Below the pieces are notes generated by a model. It saw only the letters and a list, made by a program, of their open reading frames with translations. It was not told the origin of the DNA and did no database searches. A stretch of DNA of 64,000 nucleotides, from NCBI RefSeq assembly GCF_026167665.1, contig NZ_CP098740.1:1860001-1924000 (forward strand). The letters run 5' to 3'. Position numbers and translations under genes: made by a program. Numbering within the stretch: the stretch's first letter is position 1; every line of letters starts with the position of its first letter. Origin of the DNA: Streptomyces drozdowiczii. GTDB taxonomy: Bacteria > Actinomycetota > Actinomycetes > Streptomycetales > Streptomycetaceae. This document shows, in pieces, positions 18,648-28,942 of this stretch.

Positions 18648-20594
18648 TCAGCGGATCGGGCGGTGGACGTTCTCCTCGGTGGAGGGGCCCGGGGTGGCGT
18701 CGGCGATCCAGGGGCCCTCGCCGCTGGGGTCGACCACGCCCTCCTCCAGCCAGCCGTAGGTGCCGGACAGGACGCCCTCGACGACGCGCCGGTCGAGGTC
18801 GTCGGTGTTGGACCAGAGCCGGGTGAACAGCTCCTCGACGCGGATGCGGGCCTGGCGGCAGAAGGCGTCGGCGAGCTGGTACGCCTCGCGGCCGTGCTCG
18901 TCCGTGGCGCGCAGGTGCTCGGCGCGGACGCAGGCGGCGCTCATCGCGAAGAGTTCGGCGCCGATGTCCACGATCCGGCCGAGGAAGCCCTGTTTGGTCT
19001 CCATCCGGCCCTGCCAGCGGGACATCGCGTAGAAGGTGGAGCGGGCCAGCTTGCGCGAGGCGCGTTCGACGTACCGCAGATGCGTGGCCAGGTCCGGGTG
19101 GCCGGACGGGTTGAACTCGGCGTAGGTGGTGGGCAGCTGGCCGGGGCCCGCGACGAGCTTGGGCAGCCACTTGGCGTAGAAGCCGGCCGCGTTGGCGCCC
19201 GCCTTCGCCTTGGCGGAGAGGGGCTTGTCGGGGTCGATGATGTCGCCGGCGACCTTGAGGTGGGCGTCGACGGCCTCGCGGGCGATCAGCAGGTGCATGA
19301 TCTCCGTGGAGCCCTCGAAGATCCGGTTGATCCGCATGTCGCGGAGCATCTGCTCGGCGGGCACGGCCCGTTCGCCCCGGGCGGCGAGGGAGGCGGCGGT
19401 CTCGAAACCGCGTCCGCCGCGGATCTGGACCAGTTCGTCGGCGATCAGGCAGCCCATCTCGGAGCCGTACAGCTTGGCGAGCGCCGCCTCGATGCGGATG
19501 TCGTTGCGGTCCTCGTCGGCCATCTGCGAGGCCAGGTCGACCACGGCCTCCAGGGCGAAGGTGGTCGCGGCGATGAAGGCGATCTTGGAGCCGACGGCCT
19601 CGTGCCGGGCGACCGGCCTGCCCCACTGCTCGCGGACGGCGGACCACTCGCGGGCGATCTTCAGGCACCACTTGCCGGAGCCGACGCACATCGCGGGCAG
19701 CGAGAGCCGGCCGGTGTTGAGCGTGGTGAGCGCGATCCTGAGCCCGGCGCCCTCGGGTCCGATGCGGTTGGCGGCGGGCACGCGCACCTGGTGGAAGCGG
19801 GTGACGCCGTTCTCGATGCCGCGCAGGCCCATGAAGGAGTTGCGGTGCTCGACGGTGATGCCGGGGGCGTCCGCCTCGACCACGAAGGCGGTGATGCCGC
19901 CCTTGCCCTCCGGTGACTTCGGTACGCGTGCCATGACGACCAGCAGGTCGGCGACGACGCCGTTGGTGGTCCAGAGCTTCACCCCGTCGAGGACGTAGTC
20001 GTCCCCGTCCCGGACGGCGGTGGTGGCGAGCCGTGCCGGGTCGGAGCCCACGTCCGGCTCGGTGAGGAGGAAGGCGGAGATGTCGGTTCGGGCGAGCCGG
20101 GGCAGGAAGGTGTCCTTCTGCTCCTGGGTGCCGAAGGTCTTCAGCGGCTGGGGCACGCCGATCGACTGGTGGGCGGAGAGCAGGGCGCCGATCGCGGGGC
20201 TCGCGGAGCCGGCCAGGGCGAGGGCCCGGTTGTAGTAGACCTGGGTCAGGCCGAGGCCGCCGTACTTGACGTCGATCTTCATGCCGAGCGCGCCGAGTTC
20301 CTTGAGGCCGTTCACGACCTCGTCGGGGATCTTCGCCTCGCGTTCGATGAGGGCGCCGTCGACCCGGGTCTCGCAGAACTCGCGGAGCCGGGCGAGGAAT
20401 TCCTCGCCGCGCCGGACGTCCTCGCCGGCGGGCTGCGGGTGCGGGTGGATCAGGTCCAGGCGGAAGCGGCCGAGGAAGAGTTCCTTGGCGAAGCTGGGTT
20501 TGCGCCAGTCCTGTTCCCGGGCGTCCTCGGCGACCTGGCGCGCTTCGCGTTCGGTGACCTTGGGCGTGGGTTGTTGTGCGGATGGAGCGGACAT
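18648..20594 (-). CDS. Acyl-CoA dehydrogenase (long, VLCAD/FadE-like form)
   Basis: This flavoenzyme would oxidise acyl-CoA to trans-2-enoyl-CoA. The product is 648 residues, well above the roughly 380-400 of the common form. The extra C-terminal domain (about residues 430-630) resembles very-long-chain and mycobacterial FadE-type enzymes. The core shows FLLTEPDVGSDPA, VKLWTTNGVVADLLVVMARVP, the FAD-binding IRGGRGFETA region and INRIFEGSTEIM, whose glutamate is the expected catalytic base. ATG 20594 is the clear start. It is flanked by hairpins on both sides, suggesting a single-gene unit. Chain-length preference is inferred only from size. Confidence 0.93.
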   Translation of the reverse strand: MSAPSAQQPTPKVTEREARQVAEDAREQDWRKPSFAKELFLGRFRLDLIHPHPQPAGEDVRRGEEFLARLREFCETRVDGALIEREAKIPDEVVNGLKELGALGMKIDVKYGGLGLTQVYYNRALALAGSASPAIGALLSAHQSIGVPQPLKTFGTQEQKDTFLPRLARTDISAFLLTEPDVGSDPARLATTAVRDGDDYVLDGVKLWTTNGVVADLLVVMARVPKSPEGKGGITAFVVEADAPGITVEHRNSFMGLRGIENGVTRFHQVRVPAANRIGPEGAGLRIALTTLNTGRLSLPAMCVGSGKWCLKIAREWSAVREQWGRPVARHEAVGSKIAFIAATTFALEAVVDLASQMADEDRNDIRIEAALAKLYGSEMGCLIADELVQIRGGRGFETAASLAARGERAVPAEQMLRDMRINRIFEGSTEIMHLLIAREAVDAHLKVAGDIIDPDKPLSAKAKAGANAAGFYAKWLPKLVAGPGQLPTTYAEFNPSGHPDLATHLRYVERASRKLARSTFYAMSRWQGRMETKQGFLGRIVDIGAELFAMSAACVRAEHLRATDEHGREAYQLADAFCRQARIRVEELFTRLWSNTDDLDRRVVEGVLSGTYGWLEEGVVDPSGEGPWIADATPGPSTEENVHRPIR

Positions 20595-20640
20595 GAGGGC
20601 TCACCTCGCCGCGTCGTCGGGTGGGTGGACCCGGCAGGTG

Positions 20641-20671
20641 CGCACGGGCGGGGGGTCCGTCCGCCCGTGCG
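20641..20671 (-). terminator. Terminator after the aldehyde dehydrogenase gene
   Basis: An 11-bp perfect stem (20641-20651 with 20661-20671) with a 9-base loop lies in the 203-base spacer between the aldehyde dehydrogenase stop and the acyl-CoA dehydrogenase start. The rest of the spacer must contain the latter's promoter. Confidence 0.55.
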
Positions 20672-20797
20672 TACCTGTCCGGTTCTACTCGTCCGTATGT
20701 ACCCGATTGCCGCCACCCCGACCAGCCTCGGGGCGCCGATCGGGTCGGTCGCCACTCCACTGCCCGCCGCCGGGTGCGGCATGCGTCCGCGTGGGCG

Positions 20798-22243
20798 TCA
20801 GAGCGCCAGGCCGGTGAGGACGAGGACGCGTTCGTAGGTGTAGTCGTCCATCGCGTAGCGGACGCCTTCGCGGCCCACGCCGGACTGCTTGGCTCCGCCG
20901 TACGGCATCTGGTCGGCGCGGTACGAGGGCACGTCGCCGATGATCACACCGCCGACCTCCAGCGCGCGGTGGGCGCGGAAGGCGGCCTGGATGTCATGGG
21001 TGAACACGCCTGCCTGGAGCCCGTACTGCGAGGCGTTGACGGCGGCGAACGCCTCGGCCTCGCCGTGCGCCTTCTGCACGGACAGGACCGGCCCGAAGAC
21101 CTCCTCGGATGCGAGGGTGACGCCGTCGGGCAGTCCGGCGAGGACCGTCGGGGCGTACGTGGACCCGTCGCGCTTGCCGCCCGCGAGGAGCTGGGCGCCC
21201 GCCGCGACGGCCTCGTCCACCCAGGACTCGACGCGCCGGGCGGCGGCCTCGTCCACGAGCGGGCCGACGTCGGTGGCGGGGTCGGACGGGTCGCCGGTGA
21301 CCTGGGCCTCCACGGCCGCGACGATCCTGGGCAGCAGCCGGTCGTAGACCGCCGCGTCGGCGATGACGCGCTGGACGGAGATGCAGGACTGGCCGCCCTG
21401 GTAGTTGGAGAAGGTCGCGATGCGGGTCGCGGCCCAGTCCAGGTCCTCGTCGGAGGCGTAGTCGCCGAGGACGACGGCGGCGCCGTTGCCGCCGAGCTCC
21501 AGCGTGCAGTGCTTACGGGGCGCCGAGTCCATGATCGCGTAGCCGACGGGGGCGGACCCGGTGAAGGAGATCACGGGCAGCCGCTCGTCCTGGACGAGGG
21601 CGGGCATCCGGTCGTTGGGGACCGTGAGGACGGACCAGGAGCCGGCCGGCAGGTCCGTCTCGGCCAGCAGCTCACCCAGGACCAGCGAGGAGATCGGGGT
21701 GGCCGGGGCGGGCTTGAGGATGATCGGGACGCCGACGGCGATGGCCGGGGCGACCTTGTGGGCGCTGAGGTTCAGCGGGAAGTTGAAGGGCGCGATGCCG
21801 AGGACGGTGCCGCGCGGGAAGCGCCGGGTGAGGCCGAGGCGGCCGGTGCCGCCGGCGTCGGTGTCCAGGCGCTGGGCCTCGCCGCTGTTGAACCGGCGGG
21901 CCTCCTCGGAGGCGAAGCGGAACACGGACACGGCCCGCCCGACCTCGCCGCGCGCCCACTTGATGGGCTTGCCGTTCTCGGCGGAGATCAGCTGGGCGAT
22001 CTCCTCGGTGCGCTCGGCCAGCCGGCGGGCCATGTGGTCGAGGGCGGCGGCGCGGACGTGGGCCGGGGTCGCGGCGAACTCCTCGCGCACGGCGTGCGCG
22101 GCGGCGACGGCCTCCTCGACCTGGGCCTCGGTCGGTACGGAGACCGTCCCGACGAGGCGCCCGTCCCAGGAGTTGGTGACGTCGAAGCTTTCCTCGCCGG
22201 TGGCCTGGCGGCCGGCCAGCCAGAAGGCGTGGGTGGAGGTCAT
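20798..22243 (-). CDS. NAD(P)-dependent aldehyde dehydrogenase, probable succinate-semialdehyde dehydrogenase of the GABA locus
   Basis: The 481-residue product starts MTSTHAFWLAGRQATGEESF and is a complete ALDH. It has FNFPLNLSAHKVAPA (cofactor domain), LELGGNGAAVV with the general-base glutamate near residue 253, and NYQGGQSCISVQR with the catalytic cysteine near residue 287. The next gene upstream is a PucR regulator and gabT lies 4 kb away, so oxidation of succinate semialdehyde from GABA is the natural guess. Sequence alone does not fix the substrate. The start at ATG 22243 fits family N-termini. Confidence 0.85.
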   Translation of the reverse strand: MTSTHAFWLAGRQATGEESFDVTNSWDGRLVGTVSVPTEAQVEEAVAAAHAVREEFAATPAHVRAAALDHMARRLAERTEEIAQLISAENGKPIKWARGEVGRAVSVFRFASEEARRFNSGEAQRLDTDAGGTGRLGLTRRFPRGTVLGIAPFNFPLNLSAHKVAPAIAVGVPIILKPAPATPISSLVLGELLAETDLPAGSWSVLTVPNDRMPALVQDERLPVISFTGSAPVGYAIMDSAPRKHCTLELGGNGAAVVLGDYASDEDLDWAATRIATFSNYQGGQSCISVQRVIADAAVYDRLLPRIVAAVEAQVTGDPSDPATDVGPLVDEAAARRVESWVDEAVAAGAQLLAGGKRDGSTYAPTVLAGLPDGVTLASEEVFGPVLSVQKAHGEAEAFAAVNASQYGLQAGVFTHDIQAAFRAHRALEVGGVIIGDVPSYRADQMPYGGAKQSGVGREGVRYAMDDYTYERVLVLTGLAL

Positions 22244-22350
22244 GGAGTTCCGGCCCTTCGATGGCGTGGGGTGTGTCCGCCCCCACGGTAGGGCCGGTGC
22301 GGCCGCCTGGCGTTTGTCCTGGGTGGAGCGGACAGCGGCCCGGGTGCGCC

Positions 22351-23917
22351 TTATTGGCCAGGGGATGCGGTGACCTTCAGGGCGAGCCAGAGCTCCATCC
22401 GGACGTCCGGGTCGTCCAGCGAGCGCCCGAGGATCTCCTCGACCCGCCGCATCCGGTACCGCAGGGTGTGCCGGTGGACCCCCAGGTCGGCGGCGGCCGC
22501 GTCCCACTGCCCGTGGTGCGAGAGCCAGGCGCGCACCGAGGCGACCAGATCGCCGCGGCCCTTGGCGTCGTGCTCGTACAGCGCGCGCAGCATCCCGTCG
22601 GCGAAGGCGCGTACCGCGTCGTCGGCGAGCAGCGGCAGCACGGACCCGGTGGCCAGCTCCGCGTGCTCGACCAGGGCCCGGCCCCGGCGGCGGGCGACCG
22701 AGAGGGCCTGCTCGGCCTGCTTGTACGCGGCGGACACGGCGACCGGGCCCGCCGGTGCGGACATGCCCACCACGACATCGGACTCCTGGGCGGCGGCCGG
22801 TTCGCGCGGGGTCAGCGCGTCCTGCGCCTCGGCGTACGCCTGGCAGGCGGTCACCGCCGCGCCGCCGTCGGCGGCCAGCACCAGGAGGCGTTCGCCCTCG
22901 GGACCATCAGCAGGGTCTCCCCGGACCGGTCGGCGGCGGTGTCGAGGGCGTCGGCCAGGAGGGCCGTCGCCGAGGGGTCCTGGCCCTCGGCGATGAGCAG
23001 CCGGAAGGGCGCGTCGAGCAGTCCGCCGTAGAGGTCCCCGGCGACGGCGCGGGCGTGGTCGGGCTGACCGGCGAGGAGCATCCGCAGCACCGCCGCGCCG
23101 AGGCGCTGTTCGGCGCCCTGGAGGGCACGGGAGCGGGCGGTGGTGAGGGTGAGCAGGGCGACCGCGGAGTGCACGGCGTACCGCTCGGCGGTGCCGAGGG
23201 CCGCGCCGGTGCCGACGGCGAGGGCGCCGCGGACCCGGCGGCCGGTGCCCAGGGACTGGAGCTCGACGCGGTCGTCGGTGTCGCCGACGACCATGCTGGC
23301 CGGGGCGGGCCGGGTGCGCAGCCGCTCCACTTCCGGGGTGAGCCGGGCGGCGCGGCGGGCCGCCCAGTCGGGGGCGGCGGCCACGACGGCCCCTGCGGCG
23401 TCGTAGAGGGCGGCCCAGCCGTTGACGTGGGCGGCGAGGCGGGTGAGGAGGGCGGCGGGGCCGTCCCCGGCGAGCGCCGCACTCGTCAGCTCCCGCTGCG
23501 CCTCGAAGCCGGCGGTGACCGCGCGGTACTGGTCGGCCGCGATGTGCGAGGAGACAGCCTTGGCGATGGCGATGAACGGCGTGCGGCGGGGCACTTCGAG
23601 CAGCGGCAGCCCGGCCTCCTCGGCGGCGCCGATCAGGGGCCGGGGCACCTCGTCGTAGTTGACGCCGACGGCGAAGCCGAGCCCGGCGACCCCGGCACCG
23701 GCGAGCCGGCGCACGTATCGCCCCATCGCCTCCGGGTTCTCCGCGTCCAGGTTGGTCGCGGTGACCAGCAGCAGTTCGCCGCCCTCCATATAGGGGACGG
23801 GGTCGGTCAGCTCGCTGGCGTGCGCCCAGCGCACCGGTGTGTCGAGGCGGTCCGCCCCGCGCGCACCGTGAGTTTGAGCGCCGAGTGCTGGACGAGCGAG
23901 GCGAGCGTGGGCGGCAT
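22351..23917 (-). CDS. PucR family transcriptional regulator, two frameshifts in this sequence
   Basis: Corrected, the product is about 522 residues beginning MPPTLASLVQHSALKL. It has an N-terminal PucR domain (PVPYMEGGELLLVTATNL) and a central GGDEF-like ligand region. The C-terminal PucR helix-turn-helix reads AAADLGVHRHTLRYRMRRVE. One break lies in the C4 run at 23855-23858 (RAGADRLDTP is restored by one G on the coding strand); the second is at 22900-22902 (MVPEGERLLVL is restored by one C). Such proteins often activate GABA or purine catabolism. Its position between an aldehyde dehydrogenase and gabT makes it the likely activator of this locus. The start has no obvious ribosome site. Confidence 0.85.
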
Positions 23918-24040
23918 GGAGGTGAGGGCCTTCGGCAGGGGGCGATTTCGCCGTCCCGTATGAACGGCTCACTTCGATTCTGCCAGGGTGGCAGAGTCCC
24001 TGTCACCGCTGCCACTCGCGCCCCTGCCGCCTCCCCCGCC

Positions 24041-26432
24041 TCAGCCGGCCAGCCGCACGAGCAACGGGGGCATGTGCTCGCCGGCCACGGTGGTCAGGGA
24101 GAGCACCGCGTGGCCGTGCGGCAGCTCGTAGGCGAGCGCGGAGGCGGACCAGCGTTCCCGTTCGACCTGGCGCACGGTCACCGCGTCCGTGGTGACGGCC
24201 TTGCCGGTGGCCATCTTGCGCAGGGAGTGCAGGGCGCGGGTGAGCGGCTGGTCGGCGAAGACGCCGTGCTGGGCGACCTCGCGGACCTCCACCCACTCCT
24301 TCCCCCACGCCTCCGCGAAGCGCTTGCCGTCCCAGGTGGTGAGGCCGGGGAAGGCCATGGTGCAGCCGAACGCCCCGAGCAGCGCCGTGTGCAGCCCCTC
24401 CGGCACGTCGTCCAGGGTGCGCAGGGCGAGGACCGCCCCGGCGTTGACGGACCGGAGGCGGCGGATGCCCCGGACGGTCTCGGCGGTGACGGCGTGGGTG
24501 GCGTCGTCCAGGACGAGGCAGACGAACAGCGCGCGGTCGGTCCGGGCGGCGGTGACGGCGTTGAACTGGGCGAGCACCAGGCGGGCCAGGATGCGGGACG
24601 CCTCGGCGTGGGCCCGTTCCGGCAGGTCGACGCGGACCCGGAGCGGGTGCCGGCCCAGGGAGCGCAGCGAGAACGGACGGGCGTCCTCGCCGGTGGCGAA
24701 GAACCCCGCGAAGGCGGGCCGGTCGAGCGTGGCGATCCGGTCGGCCAGGACGGCGGCCGGGTCGGCGCCGCCGCCCGCCTGGCGGGCCCTGGCCTCCAGC
24801 TCGCGCAGCATCGCCTGGTGTCCCCCGGCCGCCAGGGCCTCGCGCAGCGCGCCGAGCGCGGCGGCGGAGCCTTCGAGGAGTTCGCGGAGTTCGGGTACGG
24901 AGGGGAAGCGGCCGTGGACCGTGCGGAACGGGCCGAGCAGCTGCCCGAGGGCGGTCGCGGCGCGCCGGGTCTCCAGGGTGGGGATGTCCCCGGCCAGCCC
25001 CTCGGCGAGGGCCGTCGCGGCCTCGTCCGGGTCGGTGGTGCCGCCGTACAGGTCGAAGTCGTGGAGGGAGGCGGGGTCGCCGATGCGGATGACGACGTCG
25101 TAGGCGTCGTCCGGGCCGAGCCCGCCGCCCGCGGCGCCGACGGCGAGCACCGCGGCCTGTCCGGTGAGCGCCCGCAGCGCGAGGGCTTCCACGACCGGCC
25201 GGACGACCCGTTCGGTCTTGCCGGAGCCGGGCGGGCCGACGACCAGCAGGGAGGTGCCGAGCGACGCGGGTTCCAGCGCCATGCCGGAGCCCCGGCGCGG
25301 GTAGGGGTTGCGCGGGTCGTCGGCACACTCCCCGATGCGGACCTGGCCGGTGAGCGGGTCGTGGGTGGCGGTGCGCCGGGGCACGTCCCGGAGGCCGGAG
25401 GGGTGCAGGAAGGCGTCGGCGCCCTTGCGGAGCACGGTCTCGGTGAAGGAGGCCAGCCGGTCGGGGCGGCCGCGCGCCCCGGTCCAGGCGTGGCCCACAC
25501 GTACGCAGTCCACGTCGTTCATCCGGCCCGCGTAGACGGCGGCGGTCAGCGCTTCGGCGGCATCGGCGGCGCCGGCGGCACGCAGCTCGGGCCACTGGGC
25601 GCGCAGGGGGCCGTCCGCCGGGGCGGGGGCGGTGCCGTCCGCGACCGGGGGCGGCCGGGTGCGCGTCCGGCCCGGAGGTCGCGGAGGGCGTCCCCCCAGT
25701 GCGCGGCCCGGGCGATGGGCCACACGACGATGGCGGTGGTCAGCGCGTAGCAGGTGTAGGCGGCCACGGTGGCCTTCAGCCGGTCGCCGCTGAGCAGCCA
25801 GTCCTGCGCCGACCCCATGAGCACGAGCAGCAGCGGCACCTTCGGGGTCCAGGCCAGCCACAGCAGCACCACCGCGGCGGCCACCGACAGCGTCAGCCGG
25901 AGGCGTTCGTACCGCTCGCCGGCGAAGTACCGCAGGACGTGGGCCCAGCCGCCGACCCGGGCGGCGTAGAAGCCCAGGATGAGCACCAGGACCTCGTAGT
26001 AGAGGGTGGTCGAGTCGACCACCAGGCCCGGAGCGTCGTCCCGCAGACCGCCGAGGGTCCACCACTCGGGCCCGGTGATGATCTCGATCGGCTTGAACAC
26101 ATAGGGGACGGCGCGCGCCGAGAGCAGCAGCCACAGCAGCAGCCAAAGGACGAGCGTCGCTGCCGGGCCCACCAGGGACGGCCGCGGCGGGCGCTCGGCG
26201 GCCCGGGGCACGAATCCGTACCGCCAGACGCCGGGTCCGGCCTCGGGGCGGGGGCGTTGAACCAGTCGGCGGTGGGCGAGGCGGCGCTCGGGGCGGGGTG
26301 TGCGCGGGGGCGGGACCCTGGGAGGGTAAGCGGGGGCGGGCCGGCCGGACGCGGTACGGAGCCTCCGGCCCGCGCGTCGGGCGGCTGCGCGCCCCGCGTG
26401 CCCCACGCGCCGTGCGTACCGTCGTTCTCCAT
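24041..26432 (-). CDS. Large membrane-associated ATP-binding protein of the gabT locus, two frameshifts in this sequence
   Basis: Corrected length is about 797 residues from ATG 26432. A disordered Pro/Ala/Arg-rich N-terminus (1-75) is followed by four or so membrane helices (LVLWLLLWLLLSARAVPYVF, YYEVLVLILGFYAARVG, LSVAAAVVLLWLAW, AAYTCYALTTAIVVW). A cytosolic ATPase domain follows, with Walker A VVGPPGSGKTERVV and a Walker B-like FVCLVLDDATHAV. Breaks at 26245-26248 and 25647-25651 are each repaired by one base in a C/G run. Membrane helices plus a C-terminal ATPase recall TraG/VirD4 coupling or FtsK-like proteins, but no conjugation genes are nearby. I cannot assign a function. It is divergent from gabT and upstream of pucR on the same strand. 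Confidence 0.75.
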
Positions 26433-26680
26433 GAACCGTTGCCCCCTTGACCAGCCAGGTCCGTCACTGCACCGGTCAATCTAGTGCGCGTACACGGTGA
26501 GTTCAGCAACGCGCCCGGATAGTGACCGCCGGGATCACGCCCCGTGCCCCCGCGCCGCCTTCTGTCCTCCGCGGACAACGACACGTACGCGACCACTACC
26601 GATCGGAGCATGCCCGACCCCCGGTCCCGCGCCTAGCCTGCACAACGAAGAAGCGTCCGAAACACCCCCAGGAGCCCCGC
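26433..26680. promoter_or_regulatory. Divergent promoter region of gabT and the membrane ATPase gene
   Basis: These 248 bases separate two divergent starts and must carry both promoters. TAGATT-like (minus strand, near 26479-26484) and TAGCCT-like (plus strand, near 26634) hexamers are visible, but neither has a well-placed -35 element. A PucR binding site would be expected here. I see no clear long palindrome. Confidence 0.4.
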
Positions 26681-28021
26681 ATGACCGAAATCCCGCAGGA
26701 GCGCCGACTCGTCACCGCCATCCCCGGTCCGAAGTCGGTCGAGCTGCAAGACCGCCGGCTCGCGGCGGTCGCCGCGGGCGTCGGCTCCACGCTGCCGGTG
26801 TTCACCGCGCGGGCAGGCGGCGGGATCGTCGAGGACGTGGACGGCAACCGGCTGATCGACTTCGGTTCCGGGATCGCCGTGACCTCGGTCGGCGCCTCCG
26901 CCGAGGCCGTCGTGCGCCGGGCCTCCGCGCAGCTCGCGGACTTCACCCACACCTGTTTCATGGTCACGCCGTACGAGGGGTACGTGGAGGTCTGCGAGCG
27001 GCTCGCGGAGCTGACCCCGGGCGATCACGCGAAGAAGTCCGCGCTGTTCAACTCGGGCGCCGAGGCCGTCGAGAACGCGGTGAAGATCGCTCGCGCGTAC
27101 ACCAAGCGCACCGCGGTCGTGGTGTTCGACCACGGCTACCACGGCCGGACGAACCTCACGATGGCGCTGACCGCCAAGAACATGCCGTACAAGCACGGCT
27201 TCGGCCCGTTCGCGCCGGAGGTCTACCGGGTGCCGGTGGCGTACGGCTACCGCTGGCCGACGGGTGCCGAGAACGCCGGCGCGGAGGCGTCCGCCCAGGC
27301 CATCGACCAGATCAGCAAGCAGATCGGCGCGGAGAACGTCGCGGCGATCATCATCGAGCCGGTGCTCGGCGAGGGCGGCTTCATCGAGCCGGCCAAGGGC
27401 TTCCTGCCGGCGATCGCCCGGTTCGCGAAGGACAACGGCATCGTCTTCGTGGCCGACGAGATCCAGTCGGGCTTCTGCCGGACCGGCCAGTGGTTCGCCT
27501 GTGAGGACGAGGGCATCGTGCCGGACCTGATCACCACGGCCAAGGGCATCGCGGGCGGCCTTCCGCTGTCGGCCGTGACCGGCCGCGCCGAGATCATGGA
27601 CGCGGCGCACGCGGGCGGCCTCGGCGGTACGTACGGCGGCAACCCGGTCGCCTGCGCGGGCGCCCTCGGGGCGATCGAGACGATGCGCGAGCTGGACCTG
27701 AACAAGAAGGCGAAGCGCATCGAGGAGGTCATGAAGGGCCGCCTCGAAGCGATGCGCGCGAAGCTGCCGAACGGCGGGCTCATCGGTGACATCCGGGGCC
27801 GCGGCGCGATGATCGCGATCGAGCTGGTGAAGCCGGGCACGAAGGAGCCGCACCCGGAGGCGGCCACCCGGCTGGCGAAGGCGTGCCACGCCGAGGGCGT
27901 CCTCGTCCTGACCTGCGGCACGTACGGCAACGTGCTGCGCTTCCTGCCGCCGCTGGTGATCGGCGAGGACCTGCTGAACGAGGGCCTGGACGTCCTGGAG
28001 GGCGCCTTCGCCGGGATCTGA
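26681..28021 (+). CDS. gabT: 4-aminobutyrate--2-oxoglutarate transaminase
   Basis: GabT transfers the amino group of GABA to 2-oxoglutarate, giving succinate semialdehyde. The 446-residue product is a class III PLP aminotransferase. It has ALFNSGAEAVENAVKIAR, FDHGYHGRTNLTMALT, the metal/PLP strand FVADEIQSGFCRTG, and TTAKGIAGGLPL with the PLP lysine at about residue 288. ATG 26681 follows CAGGAG. A hairpin downstream suggests it is monocistronic. Together with the PucR regulator and the aldehyde dehydrogenase it makes a GABA-to-succinate module. Confidence 0.95.
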   Translation: MTEIPQERRLVTAIPGPKSVELQDRRLAAVAAGVGSTLPVFTARAGGGIVEDVDGNRLIDFGSGIAVTSVGASAEAVVRRASAQLADFTHTCFMVTPYEGYVEVCERLAELTPGDHAKKSALFNSGAEAVENAVKIARAYTKRTAVVVFDHGYHGRTNLTMALTAKNMPYKHGFGPFAPEVYRVPVAYGYRWPTGAENAGAEASAQAIDQISKQIGAENVAAIIIEPVLGEGGFIEPAKGFLPAIARFAKDNGIVFVADEIQSGFCRTGQWFACEDEGIVPDLITTAKGIAGGLPLSAVTGRAEIMDAAHAGGLGGTYGGNPVACAGALGAIETMRELDLNKKAKRIEEVMKGRLEAMRAKLPNGGLIGDIRGRGAMIAIELVKPGTKEPHPEAATRLAKACHAEGVLVLTCGTYGNVLRFLPPLVIGEDLLNEGLDVLEGAFAGI

Positions 28022-28357
28022 GCCCCGGATTCGCGTGCGGGCCTGTGAAGAAAAGGTGGGGGGCCGATGGCGGGATACCGTACCCGCTATCGGTCCCCCT
28101 TCCCCTGACGTACGGTTTCCGCAGATGAGAGAAACACCCCGCCCGCAGGGGACTGCGGGTGAATCCGGGTCGGAGCTTCCTCGGCACCGTCCCGGGCGTG
28201 CCTTCGCGCACACCACTGGGGCACCACGCTCCGGAACTCCTCACCGATCGGATGGCCGCCCGCCCCACACCCCCGGGGCGCGCGGCAAACCGGTCCACTC
28301 GTCCGCTCCGGAACAACCCCCCCAGTTCCGGGGCGGACGGCTTTTCTTTTCTCCCTG
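28022..28357 (+). other. 336-base spacer between gabT and the PAP2 gene
   Basis: No convincing gene is present. A reading frame from ATG 28125 is open into the PAP2 region, but its third codon positions are far less GC-rich than those of neighbouring genes and it lacks a ribosome site. The spacer contains the gabT terminator (28064-28093), a short stem CCCGCAG/CTGCGGG at 28142-28159 and a C7 run at about 28316-28322. A missing base in one of the C/G runs near the right end could hide the true PAP2 start. Confidence 0.5.
28064..28093 (+). terminator. Terminator after gabT
   Basis: CCGATGGCGGG (28064-28074) pairs with CCCGCTATCGG (28083-28093) through 10 Watson-Crick pairs and one G-U pair, with an 8-base loop. 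It starts 42 bases after the gabT stop codon. Confidence 0.6.
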
Positions 28358-28942
28358 GTGTCGGGCCTGTCGGCCCTTTTCGCGCTGACCACCTGGCAGA
28401 TCGCCGCCGACGGCCCGCTGCGCGGCCTCGACGAGCGCGCCGGTCGGGCGCTCGTCGGCCACGGCCCCCGGTGGCTCACCGAATTCCTCGCCGATCTCGG
28501 CAATACGCAGGTCGCCCTTCCGGTGCTGGCGTGCGCGATCGGCTGGTCGCTGCTGCGCGGACGGCGGTGGGAGGCGCTGGGGGCTGCCCTCGCGATGGCG
28601 GCGGTGCCCCTGCTCGTCGTACCGCTGAAGGACTGGATCGCCCGGCCCGGGCCGCTGACGGAGGCCACCGGCTACTACCCGTCGGGGCACGCGGCCACGG
28701 CGGCGGTGGCGTACGGGGCTTCGGCGCTGCTGCTCGCCGGGCGGGGGCGGCACGCGTGGATGATGCCCGTCATCGCCGTCCTGCTGACGGCGATGACGGG
28801 CATCGGTCTGGTGCTCCGCGGCTATCACTGGCCGCTGGATGTGCTGGGCAGCTGGTTCCTGTGCGGGCTGCTGCTCCTGCTGCTGTACGGGGTGCTCAGC
28901 CGAAGTAGGCGTCGAAGTTCTTCGAGAACTCCCAGTTGTTGA
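28358..28942 (+). CDS. PAP2-family membrane phosphatase
   Basis: The roughly 194-residue product carries the PAP2 acid phosphatase signature in order: PLKDWIARPGP (motif 1, KxxxxxxRP), YYPSGHAA (motif 2, PSGH) and GIGLVLRGYHWPLDVLG (motif 3, SRxxxxxHxxxD-like). Membrane segments lie between them. Family members dephosphorylate lipid phosphates such as phosphatidate or undecaprenyl diphosphate. The GTG at 28358 is a minimal start: the frame reads hydrophobically upstream (AFLFSLVSGLSALF), so the real start is probably further 5' and may be hidden by a missing base. The end overlaps the convergent chitinase gene by 47 bases and may also be affected. Confidence 0.75.
   Translation: MSGLSALFALTTWQIAADGPLRGLDERAGRALVGHGPRWLTEFLADLGNTQVALPVLACAIGWSLLRGRRWEALGAALAMAAVPLLVVPLKDWIARPGPLTEATGYYPSGHAATAAVAYGASALLLAGRGRHAWMMPVIAVLLTAMTGIGLVLRGYHWPLDVLGSWFLCGLLLLLLYGVLSRSRRRSSSRTPSC

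Noticed and set aside
24041..26432. Conjugative or phage DNA-transfer module, based on the TraG/VirD4-like ATPase
   Set aside because: No relaxase, integrase, att-like repeats or other transfer genes within the window.
28125..28357. Possible N-terminal part of the PAP2 protein from ATG 28125
   Set aside because: Third positions are much less GC-rich than in neighbouring genes, there is no ribosome site, and the predicted peptide is low-complexity.
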